DNA from: Hamiltosporidium magnivora | Lineage: Eukaryota > Microsporidia > Dubosqiidae | Direction of reading: 5' to 3' | DNA: 14,364 nt | Assembly (NCBI GenBank): GCA_004325065.1 | Contig: PITI01000329.1 | Span: forward strand, 1 to 14,364 | Shown: positions 1-7,859 of the stretch, one piece after another | How positions within the stretch are numbered: the stretch's first letter is position 1 | How the letters are laid out: the number at the start of each line of letters is the position of its first letter | The notes under the pieces: model-generated | Told to the model about the DNA's origin: nothing | What the model saw: only the letters and a program-made list of their open reading frames with translations | The model's database searches: none | Position numbers and translations under genes: made by a program

Positions 1-289
1 ATGTAGAAGCAATGAAACACATGCCACAAATACGGAACGATTTCGTTCTTACTTTGATATTCGCAGCTGAATGTACTTTTACTCTTACTATCTACGCTGA
101 TATGGTTTGTTAAAGGGCTCATGTAAGATTATGTGCATAAGTCGGGGCATAAATACATATGGTAGTAAACAACTAACTCGTTCGATCTGGTAAAACAGTC
201 GACTTTACTTAATAAGTGAATTTATTCGCTTATGAAAATGTTGATATATAATCGTATCAAAATCAATACCTGTTTTAAAGTATCTCTAA
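1..289. other. A+T-rich flank, no recognised gene
   Basis: I see no coding frame, RNA gene or repeat that I recognise. The stretch leads directly into a solo copy of the LINE 3' stem-loop at 290, so its right end could be decayed LINE 3' sequence, but it has no RT residues that I can align. Confidence 0.5.
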
Positions 290-327
290 GGTAATGAGCT
301 CGATAACAGGACAATATTGCCTATTTA
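290..327 (+). repeat. LINE 3' UTR stem-loop, copy 0 (solo 3' end)
   Basis: This matches the stem-loop found downstream of the RT remnants: GGTAAT, a GAGCTC block, then AGGACAATA and ATTGCC followed by TATTTA. The arms GGTAAT (290-295) and ATTGCC (316-321) pair over six positions with one G-U wobble. No RT remnant precedes it, so it is read as the last trace of a heavily 5'-truncated or overwritten copy. Its likely role, by analogy with 3' stem-loops of other LINEs, is recognition by the RT; that part is inference. Confidence 0.6.
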
Positions 328-552
328 GATGGAATATTTTTTAAAGAATGTAAATAAAGCAAGCATTTTTAGAATTTAAAAACTTATAACACAACAGGGC
401 CTCTTCTATATGAACTAAATATATTTCGAATTCTCTATTTATCCCTATCTTACCAACCTAACTTGCTCTTTGTGTATCTGACTCTATCCTTTTAAACTTC
501 AAATCAAAATCAGATATTGTATATGTCTTTGGAAAAGCTAATTTCTGTTTAA
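328..552. other. Spacer between copy 0 and copy 1
   Basis: No coding frame is supported here. The in-frame stop at 550-552 bounds the open RT frame of copy 1. The 5' junction of copy 1 probably lies close to 550-580, but no target site duplication could be recognised. Confidence 0.4.
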
Positions 553-1608
553 ATAAATGCGTTCGCCCTATGTCAGAAAATTACTGGTAATATAAAATTC
601 AAAACGGCTGCCCTGGGTCTACCTCCGGGAAGTATTATCTCTCCTATACTGTTTAATATCTATATAAACGACATTATTTCTTATATTCCGAAAAAATACA
701 AATATCATATTTTCCTATACGCGGATGATATAGTCATCTACTCGACATGCATGGTGGCTCTAAATACCATAATTGACGGACTTTGCAAACATGCAGCACT
801 CAGTAGATATACTTTTAATCCCGAAAAATGCTTCTATAATGCAACGAAATATTTGAACATATATATATATGGAAAGAAAATTGAAAAACAAAACCCGCTT
901 AAATATCTTGGGTTTTATTTCAATAATCGCTGTGCCGATACAAACGGACTTTAAAAACCATACGAAAAAAATCTATAAAGGCTGCGGTTATTATAAACAG
1001 AGCATTTAAAAGATCCGAATTTGATTCCTTTCATAACTTACCACAACTAAAGCTACGTGCATTAACATGTACGTTCGTCCACATATAGATTATCACGCGG
1101 TACTCTTAGATACAATACAATTTTTAACACTGCGGCAGACCGGATACAAAAAGGTGTTATTAAATTTATGTACAATATATACTACCAACCCCTTCCAAGA
1201 TTATCTATGCGCTATTTCCGATAGAATCATTCATCAGAGAGTTGAAAGACTAAGATATAGTCTTGGCGAGAGAATACTACAAATGAAAAAGACAATAATA
1301 AGATTTGCCTTTCTTAGACTATTCAGTAAGAACATCAGAAATATCAAGAACTGTATTAAAACATTTAGAAAAAAATTTCCTAATATGGACGCCAAAGAAA
1401 GATTCAAGAAACTGAATAAAGAAAATCTTAGGGTTAATTTTGATATTTCCAAGAAATTAGACTTTTAAAAAAGTATAATTTTCAAAATAGCAACAAAGCC
1501 AATTTTGAAAAAATAACAAGAATCTTGAGTCTATTTAGGAAGAAACAAGAAATCTCAGAAATTTTAAACTTATTTCAAGTGGAAAATATTACCCGCCGAT
1601 GGTACTAA
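553..1608 (+). pseudogene. LINE reverse transcriptase fragment, copy 1 (C-terminal half)
   Basis: This is the C-terminal part of a LINE reverse transcriptase, the enzyme that would copy element RNA into DNA at a nicked target. One frame is open from 553 to 954. It carries LPPGS (normally LPQGS), then SPILFNIYINDI, the catalytic YADD at about 718-729, and a KYLGFYFNNRCADTN block near its end. A stop after TNGL interrupts it. The frame then shifts, and YVRPHIDYHAVLL at 1070-1108 matches the C-terminal block of copies 2 and 5. Two opposing frameshifts, near 1110 and 1205, flank an AADRIQK segment. A further shift leads to the C-terminus ending at TAA 1606-1608. The N-terminal half of the RT and the endonuclease are absent, so this is a 5'-truncated dead copy. 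An internal ATG at 751 is not a real start. Confidence 0.85.
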
Positions 1609-2014
1609 CCCACAGCTTTTGGCCGAGTTGTGAGAAAAGTTTAAGCAAACTTAAAAAAAAAATAAATATAAAGTAAAATAAAATAATAGATATACTCATA
1701 ATTAAAATATTTTATAACTTAAAAACAAAAATAATATGAAAGAAAAGAAAAGAAAAACCAAAGATAGTTTAATTACTTAAACCAAAATGAGTATATCTAT
1801 ACGTAATAACCACTATTTAGAAAATTTGAGAAAAATTAAATATTTTTTATAACAAAAGAAAAATATAACAATTTACTTTATTTGAAAAACATGTGAAAAT
1901 TTTTTAAGCAATCAACGGATTTGGAAACATTTTCAATAAATTTTATTTTTCTATATCCTTTTATTTGCCAGAATATCAACTTGCAAGAAACCTTCAAAAA
2001 AATTAAGAAACGTT
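1609..2014 (+). other. Long spacer between copy 1 C-terminus and its 3' stem-loop
   Basis: In copies 2, 4 and 5 only about 45-70 bases separate the end of the coding remnant from the stem-loop; here there are about 400. The extra DNA is A-rich. It contains a 14-base perfect inverted repeat (1686-1699 and 1787-1800). Two stretches, at 1617-1640 and about 1968-1995, each resemble the TTTTGGCCAGATT-like 3' UTR sequence of copy 2. Either an insertion split the 3' UTR, or a second, solo 3' end landed here. Confidence 0.5.
1686..1800. repeat. 115-base block bounded by a 14-base inverted repeat
   Basis: The left arm ATAGATATACTCAT (1686-1699) is the exact reverse complement of the right arm ATGAGTATATCTAT (1787-1800). 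The interior is A-rich and noncoding. The block sits inside the abnormally long 3' spacer of copy 1, which fits a small non-autonomous DNA-transposon-like insertion. I see no clear target site duplication at its ends, and in such A+T-rich DNA an inverted repeat of this length can occasionally arise by chance. Confidence 0.35.
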
Positions 2015-2051
2015 ACGACAGGCTCCCGAAAGGGACATTACTGCCATATTT
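2015..2051 (+). repeat. LINE 3' UTR stem-loop, copy 1
   Basis: The shared motif reads ACGACAGG, then CTCCCGAAAGGGA and CATTACTGCCATATTT. The inner hairpin is perfect: TCCC (2024-2027), a GAAA tetraloop of the GNRA type, and GGGA (2032-2035). The outer arm GACAG pairs with CTGCC at four of five positions. The motif may belong to copy 1 or to a separate solo 3' end inserted after it. The reading frame through it (1921-2112) is accidental. Confidence 0.65.
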
Positions 2052-2087
2052 CTATAATTTAAAAATCATCGGAGTTTTATGTAATAT

Positions 2088-2131
2088 GTTGACTACCCCG
2101 GTCAACTTATAATAGAGGTGAGGAGGGGGTG
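2088..2131 (+). repeat. Second 3' hairpin and G-rich tract, copy 1
   Basis: GTTGAC (2088-2093), a 7-base loop and GTCAAC (2101-2106) form a perfect 6-base-pair hairpin, 47 bases after the CTGCC arm of the first stem-loop. A G-rich stretch (GAGGTGAGGAGGGGG) follows at once. Copies 2, 4 and 6 have hairpins of different sequence in a similar place, also followed by G runs. I read this as the 3' terminal part of the element; the junction with copy 2 lies downstream, between about 2145 and 2200. Confidence 0.45.
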
Positions 2132-2194
2132 TTGCTCCATTGAGTCTTTTTGGAATTTAAAAATATTTTTTTGTTTTTAATTTTCAGTTTGTTA

Positions 2195-3582
2195 AATTAT
2201 TTAAATAAAATTCATTTTGCCCTAAATTTCTCCCCATATCACTTGTTGAAAAGACAAGAAAACTATTTGAAAAATTAATTTTTTGAATTTTATTCCTAAA
2301 CTTCATAAAACAACAAGCCGAATTTCGGCCACAATATTCAATTTTAAACCACGCGTTAACGATTGATACACTACTAAGACATAGTAACGGTGAACTAACC
2401 TGTGTAACGCTTGACACAAAGAAAGCCTACGACTGTGTAAACAGAAAATTCCTATATGAAAAATTAATAATAAATCAAAATTTTAGTTTAAATGATACAT
2501 TTTAATAGCATCGTTAATTGAAAATAACGAATACACAATAAGCTCGGAAAAAGACTTTAATACATATAAAAAGGCATCACTAGGATTGCCCCAAGGGAGT
2601 ATAATCTTCCCTACTCTCTTTAATATCTTCATAGATGACATTATAGATTATGCCCCTGAAACACTACGCGATAGCGTTTTCATGTATCAGATGACATAAT
2701 TATCTGCAATAACAATTTACAAAATATACAAGAAATTCTCTAAGGTGTGTTAAAACATGCCGATCAAAATAATTACAATTTAAACCCTAAAAAGTGCTTC
2801 TATAACGCGGCAAAAGTACACGAAATAATTATACATGATACAATTATAACGAAAAAAACCCTCTTAATTACCTCGGATATTACTTTAATAACCGGTGTGC
2901 AGATGTGAATGTGACGATCAAAATTTTTCGTCAGAAAATTACCAAAGCTCCAGCAATAACCAATAAATCTATGCTGCGAAACATATATACGTCAAATGAT
3001 AAGCTGTATCAATCAAAATCGAGAGCTTATATAGCATACGTAAGACCGCACATTGATTATCATGCAGTATTACTCGGATGTAACAAGACATTTAACCTAG
3101 CGGCAGATAGAATACAAAAAGATATAAGAAAATACCTATTCAAAATATACTTTAAGACCCTGAGTAAGATTTTATACGCATTGTTCCCAGTTGAGATTAT
3201 AACACAACGCGCGGAAAGACTGCGATACGCAGCAGCAATTAGATTTAGAACAAATAATGATACAATAATTGGAAACTTTTATGCTAGATTCGAATCAAAA
3301 AATATGCTCAACTACAAGATTATAGTAATAGCAGTCGAATCAATCAATATACACAAATGATAATTTCAAAATTAGATATGAAAAGCTCAAAAAGGAAAAT
3401 CTCAAATTAAATCTACTAATATTTGATAGATTTCACCAATTAAAAAGCACAATTTTAAAATACAAACGCGACTGCGCTTCGGAATATTTTTAGAAATTAT
3501 CAGACCAGTCCACAAACGCGATGAAATGGACGAAATAATTAATTTTTTTTCTGCGGTTGAAATAAACTCAAATTTACAATAA
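2195..3582 (+). pseudogene. LINE reverse transcriptase fragment, copy 2
   Basis: This 5'-truncated RT copy starts just ahead of the conserved PISLVEKTRKLFEKL block (about 2233-2278). In order it shows that block, a QQAEFRPQYSILNHAL block (GFQ-x-x-HST in copy 5), motif A LDTKKAYDCV at about 2410-2440, then after a frameshift ASLGLPQGS at about 2575-2602. Next is the catalytic YADD, broken by one missing base between 2687 and 2688 (TAT then CAGATGAC). The sequence goes on through NPKKCFYNA and YLGYYFNNRCAD. The C-terminal frame, open until 3360, carries YVRPHIDYHAVLLG and AADRIQK. It has no usable ATG of its own, and translation from a GTG at 2905 would be an artefact. After another shift the C-terminus ends at TAA 3580-3582. 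Stops and frameshifts make it inactive. Confidence 0.88.
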
Positions 3583-3646
3583 AGAATTTTTGGCCAGATT
3601 CTTTCAACACAAGAATTTTTTACAAATTAAAAATTTATGCTTACTA

Positions 3647-3685
3647 GAGGCAGGGAGCCCTAACGGGACAATACTGCCGTATTTA
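3647..3685 (+). repeat. LINE 3' UTR stem-loop, copy 2 (best-preserved example)
   Basis: The outer arms GGCAG (3649-3653) and CTGCC (3674-3678) pair perfectly across a 20-base loop region. Inside it CCC (3658-3660) can pair with GGG (3665-3667) around TAAC. It lies about 67 bases after the stop of the copy 2 coding remnant, the normal spacing in this family, and is followed by GTATTTA as in the other copies. Confidence 0.7.
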
Positions 3686-3739
3686 CTAATTTTACAAGAA
3701 ATGGTGATGATGTGGGCGTGTAAGACCATTTAACATGTG

Positions 3740-3768
3740 ACTGGTTTTAGATACCAGTAAAGGGGTGT
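3740..3768 (+). repeat. Second 3' hairpin and G tract, copy 2
   Basis: ACTGGT (3740-3745), a 7-base loop and ACCAGT (3753-3758) form a perfect 6-base-pair hairpin. It has the same stem and loop lengths as the copy 1 hairpin at 2088-2106 but an unrelated sequence. AAAGGGGTGTTA follows directly, like the GGGGGTGTT after the copy 1 hairpin. This supports a shared structure at the 3' end of the element. Confidence 0.45.
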
Positions 3769-3789
3769 TAATTTTAGTGATGCCAGTGT

Positions 3790-5327
3790 AAAATTAATTT
3801 AATTTTTAAATTAATTAGTTTACTATTTAAATAGAATTCTCTTTTCCAAACCCTTTTAAATTTCATTTGAATGAAATTAAAATCTTTTAGATCTAATAAT
3901 AAAAAAAATAAAAGAGAGGTATAATATAGAGATAATAGAGATATAAATAAAGGAATGATATGTTTAATTTTTCTCTTTCAAGAAGTATATTTTTCAGATG
4001 TGTGAGTAGAAATGGGTTAAAAATATATTTCTTATTCAGCCGTATTAGGTTTCCTATACATTTTCTCTATATCATTTCTTATCGGTCTGCATTACATAGT
4101 ATTTGATCTTACAATTATTTTTTGATATATCATTATTTTCTTTCATAACTTAGATATTACGGTAACCTTGTAACAATTTTTTTTTCTAAATTTCAATTGC
4201 TTTCGATTTAATGAGAAAAGGATATTGGTATATTTGTTTAAAAATTCTCTTTGTAACATTTCATATGATAATAAAAAAATTCTAAATTCAAATTATTCTT
4301 TAATAAAATCTATAAACATACTAATACTCTAGATAAATAGAAGAATGTCACCATAGTTATAAATATTTCGATTTGGGTTGGTAGTCTAATAGATTTGTTG
4401 TTTATATATCCATAAACTTTGTTTTGCAGTTAATTTGTATGTTTAACTAAAAAATTAATAACTCTTTTTGTAAATGAAGTTCGCATATAAGATTCGGTAT
4501 ATAATGAATATTTTTATATCTTTCCATATGTTTTTAATTGTGTTATTTATTCATACGGCTAGATTTAAGTTAATTTTGGTAGTTTTTTGGGTAATTTTGT
4601 TTTATACAGTTTATATGGAATATTTAAAAGCTTTTACTATATCTTTTTAGCGAAACAATATATTTTTGATTTATAAATTTTTAAATTTAGTACGAATTCA
4701 CATCATAGTATGAACAATTCTTATATTTTAAAAAAAAAGTCAATTAAACTTAAATAATTAGTGAAAATAGAACAGAATTTTTTTATGTTACTATAAAAAT
4801 CTATAATATACTATCTAGTACTGTATTTTATATTTCAGTTGTTTCGGAGGAAACTTCAACCTAATTTTAATTAGCAAATAAAATCTATCAATAGGAAATA
4901 TCTAAGTAGATTTTTAGCTTTATTATAACAAAAAGTATGTATTTATGCGAATTTGATTGGATCGAAAGCCGAAATATGACTTTTTATAATTATTTTAGAT
5001 GTTGTACGGAAATTTATATATTTGATATATTGTTTACTCTAAAATAATTAGAAAAAATATAACTTTGTAATATGATATATTATTTTAAAAGACATCGTAC
5101 AATATAGTACATAAAAAATTGTTTTTATATACTTACAAATTATATCATTTTTAAATCTTCTTTCTGAAATTTCGGTAAATAACAACGTTTCTGTGTATCA
5201 TAATGACAGGAAATTTTTAAACAATGCTGTTCGATATAAAACATTTCTTTTATTAAAATGAATTAGAAATCTGAAAGATATTTATAAATTGATTTTATTT
5301 AATTAGGGAATTTATTGTATATGATAA
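3790..5327. other. 1.5 kb A+T-rich interval without recognised genes
   Basis: No frame longer than chance, no RT or endonuclease motif and no tRNA-like structure was recognised on either strand. It is rich in TTTAAT-type and TATATA-type runs. It separates the left pair of LINE copies from copy 3 and may be old host intergenic DNA or LINE sequence decayed past recognition. A short hairpin (GTTTC-ggag-GAAAC, near 4839-4852) is not clearly meaningful. Confidence 0.5.
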
Positions 5328-5465
5328 AACGTAACTGAAACAGTGGTTGATTCAACATTTAAGACGAATATTGAAGACAGAGTAAGACTAAGCACACAAA
5401 AAATAGAGTATCTTTTGAAAACAAGTCAACTAAAAGTTACCTACGATAAGGTATTACCAAATTAA
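5328..5465 (+). pseudogene. Possible 5' coding remnant of copy 3
   Basis: A frame of 45 codons is open here with no ATG, just upstream of the recognisable N-terminal domain of copy 3. It is rich in charged residues and leucine. A segment RLSTQKIEYLLKTS can be laid against KLSNQHISLILSSN, which sits in a similar place upstream of copy 4 (about 7358-7400). The match is short and was made by eye. If real, it extends the element's coding region on the 5' side; otherwise this is a chance open frame. Confidence 0.3.
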
Positions 5466-5583
5466 AGTAGAATAATCATTTTTGATCAAAGAATATATCT
5501 TTTTATACTTCACAGATTAAAAGAAATAAAATAAAATGTTTCAACCTTGCCTTAAAATCGCCAACACGAATATTGCTACGTAA

Positions 5584-6632
5584 TTTATAAATTTAAATTT
5601 CTTTGATGAACACACATTAGACTTTATATGCAATGACAACTATAAAGATGAAATTATTGAGCTTTTTGCAGCTTTACCGCAACTCAGCTAATTGACAGCT
5701 CGTAACTTAGCGAACAAAAAGATTTAAACGTGTCGAAACTTGAAGATAGAATGAAAAAAATTATTCGTAGGAAAGAAAATACGAATAATAAACTAAAAAA
5801 TGTGTAGTTAAATTATCTAAACTAGATGGGACGGAACTTCTAGAGTTTCTTGTAAATGCTAATATATTGGCTAAAAGTTTTAGCCTGGAAAAGTTGCTCA
5901 CGCCCCAAACAAATATCGTACCGATGATTTATAAAATAGGGTTTTTTAAAATTAGGTGGAATTTCTTGCTAAAAATGGAAATCATAAAAAACTTATTAGA
6001 AAAAAATAATTTTACTATATTGGCATTGCCAGAACCTTGGTGGGACGATTTGACATCTTTCATCAAAAATATAAAATTATAGCTTTTAGGCCGTATGTCG
6101 CGGTCAAAAACAGATACTCTAAATCATAGGAATTTTTGTACTAGCAAAAAAGTCACTACGTTTCAGTATAATAGATTCAATAACAAGATTTGGAGTTTAT
6201 ATAAAAGTTGAAAATATATTTCAGTTTTTATCTACAAATCTCCTTCAAATAACTATACACGACTTATACACTCATCTCTTCATAAATTCATAAATCTGGA
6301 TATATTAATTATAAGAGACTATAATCTTGAAAATTGTTCTGTAATTGAACAGCGGGAATTAGAAAAACATGCCAATTCGGAGTCTACGAAAAAAAGCTAA
6401 ACACCTTTAGTTTTAGGCCCATTAATCGAATTTCATCACCGGATAAAGTCTTTTCAAATTTTCAAATTTTCAAATTTATCCTGAGTGTTGAAATTAAAGA
6501 CCTAAAACATAAATTGATTTTGGCTGATTTAGAAACATATAGAGACGAATCCAATCGAAATACGATATTAACTTATTAAAGGATTTAGAAGCTGGCAAAA
6601 GCAGTTACTTGCGAATAGAACACTTGACACGG
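5584..6632 (+). pseudogene. LINE N-terminal domain plus APE endonuclease fragment, copy 3
   Basis: This is the 5' half of the element, parallel to 7510-8560 in copy 4. The first frame (5584-5691) has FFDEHTLDFICND against LLNDDTMEIICRED. After stops, LEDRMKKIIRRKENTNNKL matches LFERLKKIIERKSNTNKKL of copy 4. ELLEFLVNANI (from 5834) matches KLLECLRSANI, and that frame runs without a stop into the endonuclease start MIYKIGFFKIRWN (5924) and on to 6080. The canonical LNVGG of the APE has decayed to FKIRW, and the AETW block to PEPW. Further on are IIRDYNLEN (GDYNL in copy 4), RISSPDKVFSN and KYDINLLKD. The frame is broken many times, and the copy is lost after about 6632, before the RT. An APE would nick the target DNA; this one cannot be functional. 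Confidence 0.75.
6451..6474 (+). repeat. Short tandem repeat (TTTTCAAA)x3
   Basis: Three perfect 8-base units lie inside the copy 3 endonuclease remnant, at the point that encodes KVFSNFQIF. The aligned part of copy 4 (near 8373-8402) has no such repeat. It looks like a slippage expansion after the copy died, since each 8-base unit shifts the frame. Confidence 0.6.
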
Positions 6633-6689
6633 TAATATAATTTGTTGATACATATTTTGCCAATAAATGAAAAGTTCGGAAATCTTACA

Positions 6690-6822
6690 TAGAATTTTAG
6701 TTTTGTCCACAAGGATACTTTTGATAAGAACAAAAAAAAGCGAAAATACAATAACTCAATAATAACGCATAATAAACCTAAGAAAACTAACCATGGATAC
6801 TATCTTTTCTTTTTCAGACCTT
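6690..6822 (+). other. Short lysine-rich open frame, unassigned
   Basis: A frame of about 44 codons without an ATG follows the stop near 6689. It includes HKDTFDKNKKKRKYNN and a run of lysines and asparagines. I do not recognise it. It could be linker sequence of copy 3, part of a first ORF belonging to copy 4, or chance. It overlaps the start of the 6794-6892 frame. Confidence 0.2.
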
Positions 6823-6981
6823 GACCAATATTCTTCAGAACATGAACCGAAACAAGAGTACAAAAACACTCACAAACCAATAACAACTTAAGTATACACC
6901 CAAGAATAAAAATCGAAAGACCAATAAGATGTCCAAACTGTAATACTACTAATGCTAAACAAGATAATTCAAAAACGGATA
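6794..6981 (+). pseudogene. Possible gag-like ORF1 remnant with a CPNC pair
   Basis: An ATG in a favourable setting (ACCATGG) opens a 32-codon frame to TAA 6890-6892 with an acidic N-terminus (DLDQYSSEHEPKQE). An overlapping frame, open from about 6850 to 6981, contains PRIKIERPIRCPNCNTTNA. LINE first ORFs often end in CCHC knuckles introduced by a basic P-I-R-C stretch. Here only a CxxC pair is visible, and the later His and Cys are missing or decayed. The position upstream of copy 4 would suit an ORF1. I hold this as a weak suggestion. The frame on the opposite strand (6800-7066) is regarded as a shadow. Confidence 0.25.
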
Positions 6982-7035
6982 TATAAAATCGAAATGAACA
7001 AGATTTGCTTATACCTTCTTCTACAACAAACCTAA

Positions 7036-7257
7036 TCTTATAATTATTTCCAGCAAAATACAGCAAAGCAATTACAAGTTGATATCAATAAACTTTTACG
7101 ACAATTTAATCGGAATAATTATCTTGATAAAAAGAAATCTTTAATCCATAAAGATATTATTTACGATAAGAACCTCCTTGATTATAAAAAAATTAAAGCT
7201 GAAAAGAAAAAAACATTGCAAAAAAGAAATACAAACAAAATTAATGGTAATGTATGA
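7036..7257 (+). pseudogene. Lysine-rich open frame upstream of copy 4
   Basis: A frame of 73 codons has no ATG near its start. It encodes a strongly basic, probably coiled-coil stretch (KKKSLIHKDIIYDKNLLDYK, then KKIKAEKKKTLQKRN). At its stop (7255-7257) the overlapping frame from ATG 7254 continues with NDRFFEYYNSISKRKKF up to about 7328, which reads like one interrupted protein. I do not recognise the family. It may be a piece of the RT-endonuclease linker of copy 3 or the 5' coding region of copy 4. The charged coiled-coil character would fit either. Confidence 0.3.
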
Positions 7258-7321
7258 ACGTAAACGACAGATTCTTTGAATACTATAACTCTATTTCTAA
7301 AAGAAAGAAATTTAACATAAA

Positions 7322-7517
7322 AGCGATATAAAATTATAACGTATGATACATCCCAAAAACTTTCAAATCAACATATCAGTTTAATCTTATCTAGCAATAC
7401 AACTTTCTCAGAATCGAAATACATTTTCATTTACTTCAATAAAGAAAATTTTAAAATCAAATTTTATAAGATGGCAATAGATTCTATTTCAGAATCAATG
7501 AGTAGATATATAATAAC
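7322..7517 (+). pseudogene. Possible N-terminal extension of copy 4
   Basis: This frame is open for about 88 codons to 7588 and overlaps the start of the 7518 ORF in another frame. The part before 7518 contains SQKLSNQHISLILSSN, which resembles a segment upstream of copy 3, and later DSISESMSRYIIT. A frameshift would join it to the N-terminal domain that starts MDLLNDD. The evidence is the single short match between copies 3 and 4, so the call is tentative. Confidence 0.3.
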
Positions 7518-7859
7518 ATGGATTTACTTAATGATGATACTATGGAAATCATTTGTCGGGAAGACAGAAAGGATATTCTAATTGAAACAATCTCTAAACT
7601 GCCGGCAACTTACGTTGAAAAATCGCCGGAAATACAGGATAATGGAAAAATTGATACGGAAAAATTATTTGAAAGACTAAAGAAAATAATTGAAAGAAAA
7701 AGTAATACTAATAAAAAACTTTTAAAATTTGCAGTTGAACTTACAACAACTAAGAGGTCCAAACTGCTTGAGTGTTTAAGAAGTGCTAATATCGCGGCCA
7801 CCGAAATTAGTAACGACTTACACTCAGGACCCAAGAGTACACATACTCACCATGATTAA
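7518..7859 (+). CDS. N-terminal domain ORF of the LINE, copy 4 (113 aa)
   Basis: This ORF begins at ATG 7518 (MDLLNDDTMEIICRED) and ends at TAA 7857-7859. The product would be small, highly charged and probably helical. Residues 40-85 are rich in K and E with a heptad-like pattern (LFERLKKIIERKSNTNKKLL). There is no zinc knuckle or other domain that I can name. It is conserved as protein between copies 3 and 4 (LEDRMKKIIRRKENTNNKL, ELLEFLVNANI), so it belongs to the element and not to the host. Its last 8 bases overlap the start of the endonuclease frame (ATGATTAA). In copy 3 the same boundary is in one continuous frame, so this may be the first domain of a single large protein that was separated by a one-base change. 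A protein- or RNA-binding role is only a guess. Confidence 0.5.
   Translation: MDLLNDDTMEIICREDRKDILIETISKLPATYVEKSPEIQDNGKIDTEKLFERLKKIIERKSNTNKKLLKFAVELTTTKRSKLLECLRSANIAATEISNDLHSGPKSTHTHHD

Noticed and set aside
1921..2112. 63-codon + strand frame
   Set aside because: It reads through the 3' stem-loop and second hairpin and contains no RT residues; the structured RNA explains the sequence better.
2160..2195. Pyrimidine-rich tract ending in CAG before copy 2 (and TTCCAG before copy 5), looking like a 3' splice site
   Set aside because: Such tracts are common in T-rich DNA, no matching donor was found, and both points are better explained as 5' truncation junctions of LINE copies.
2184..2417. 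77-codon - strand frame
   Set aside because: It lies antisense to the copy 2 RT blocks PISLVEKTRK and motif A, which are clearly the real coding strand.
4839..4856. Short hairpin GTTTC-ggag-GAAAC in the gene-free interval
   Set aside because: Five-base-pair stems are frequent by chance, no U tract or neighbouring gene gives it a role, and it does not match the LINE 3' stem-loop.
6800..7066. 88-codon open frame on the - strand with hydrophobic stretches
   Set aside because: It lies opposite the lysine- and asparagine-rich + strand frames, and its hydrophobic look is the expected complement of A-rich codons. No domain or homologous second copy was seen.
7610..7834. 74-codon - strand frame
   Set aside because: It is a shadow of the N-terminal domain ORF, whose + strand protein is conserved in copy 3.
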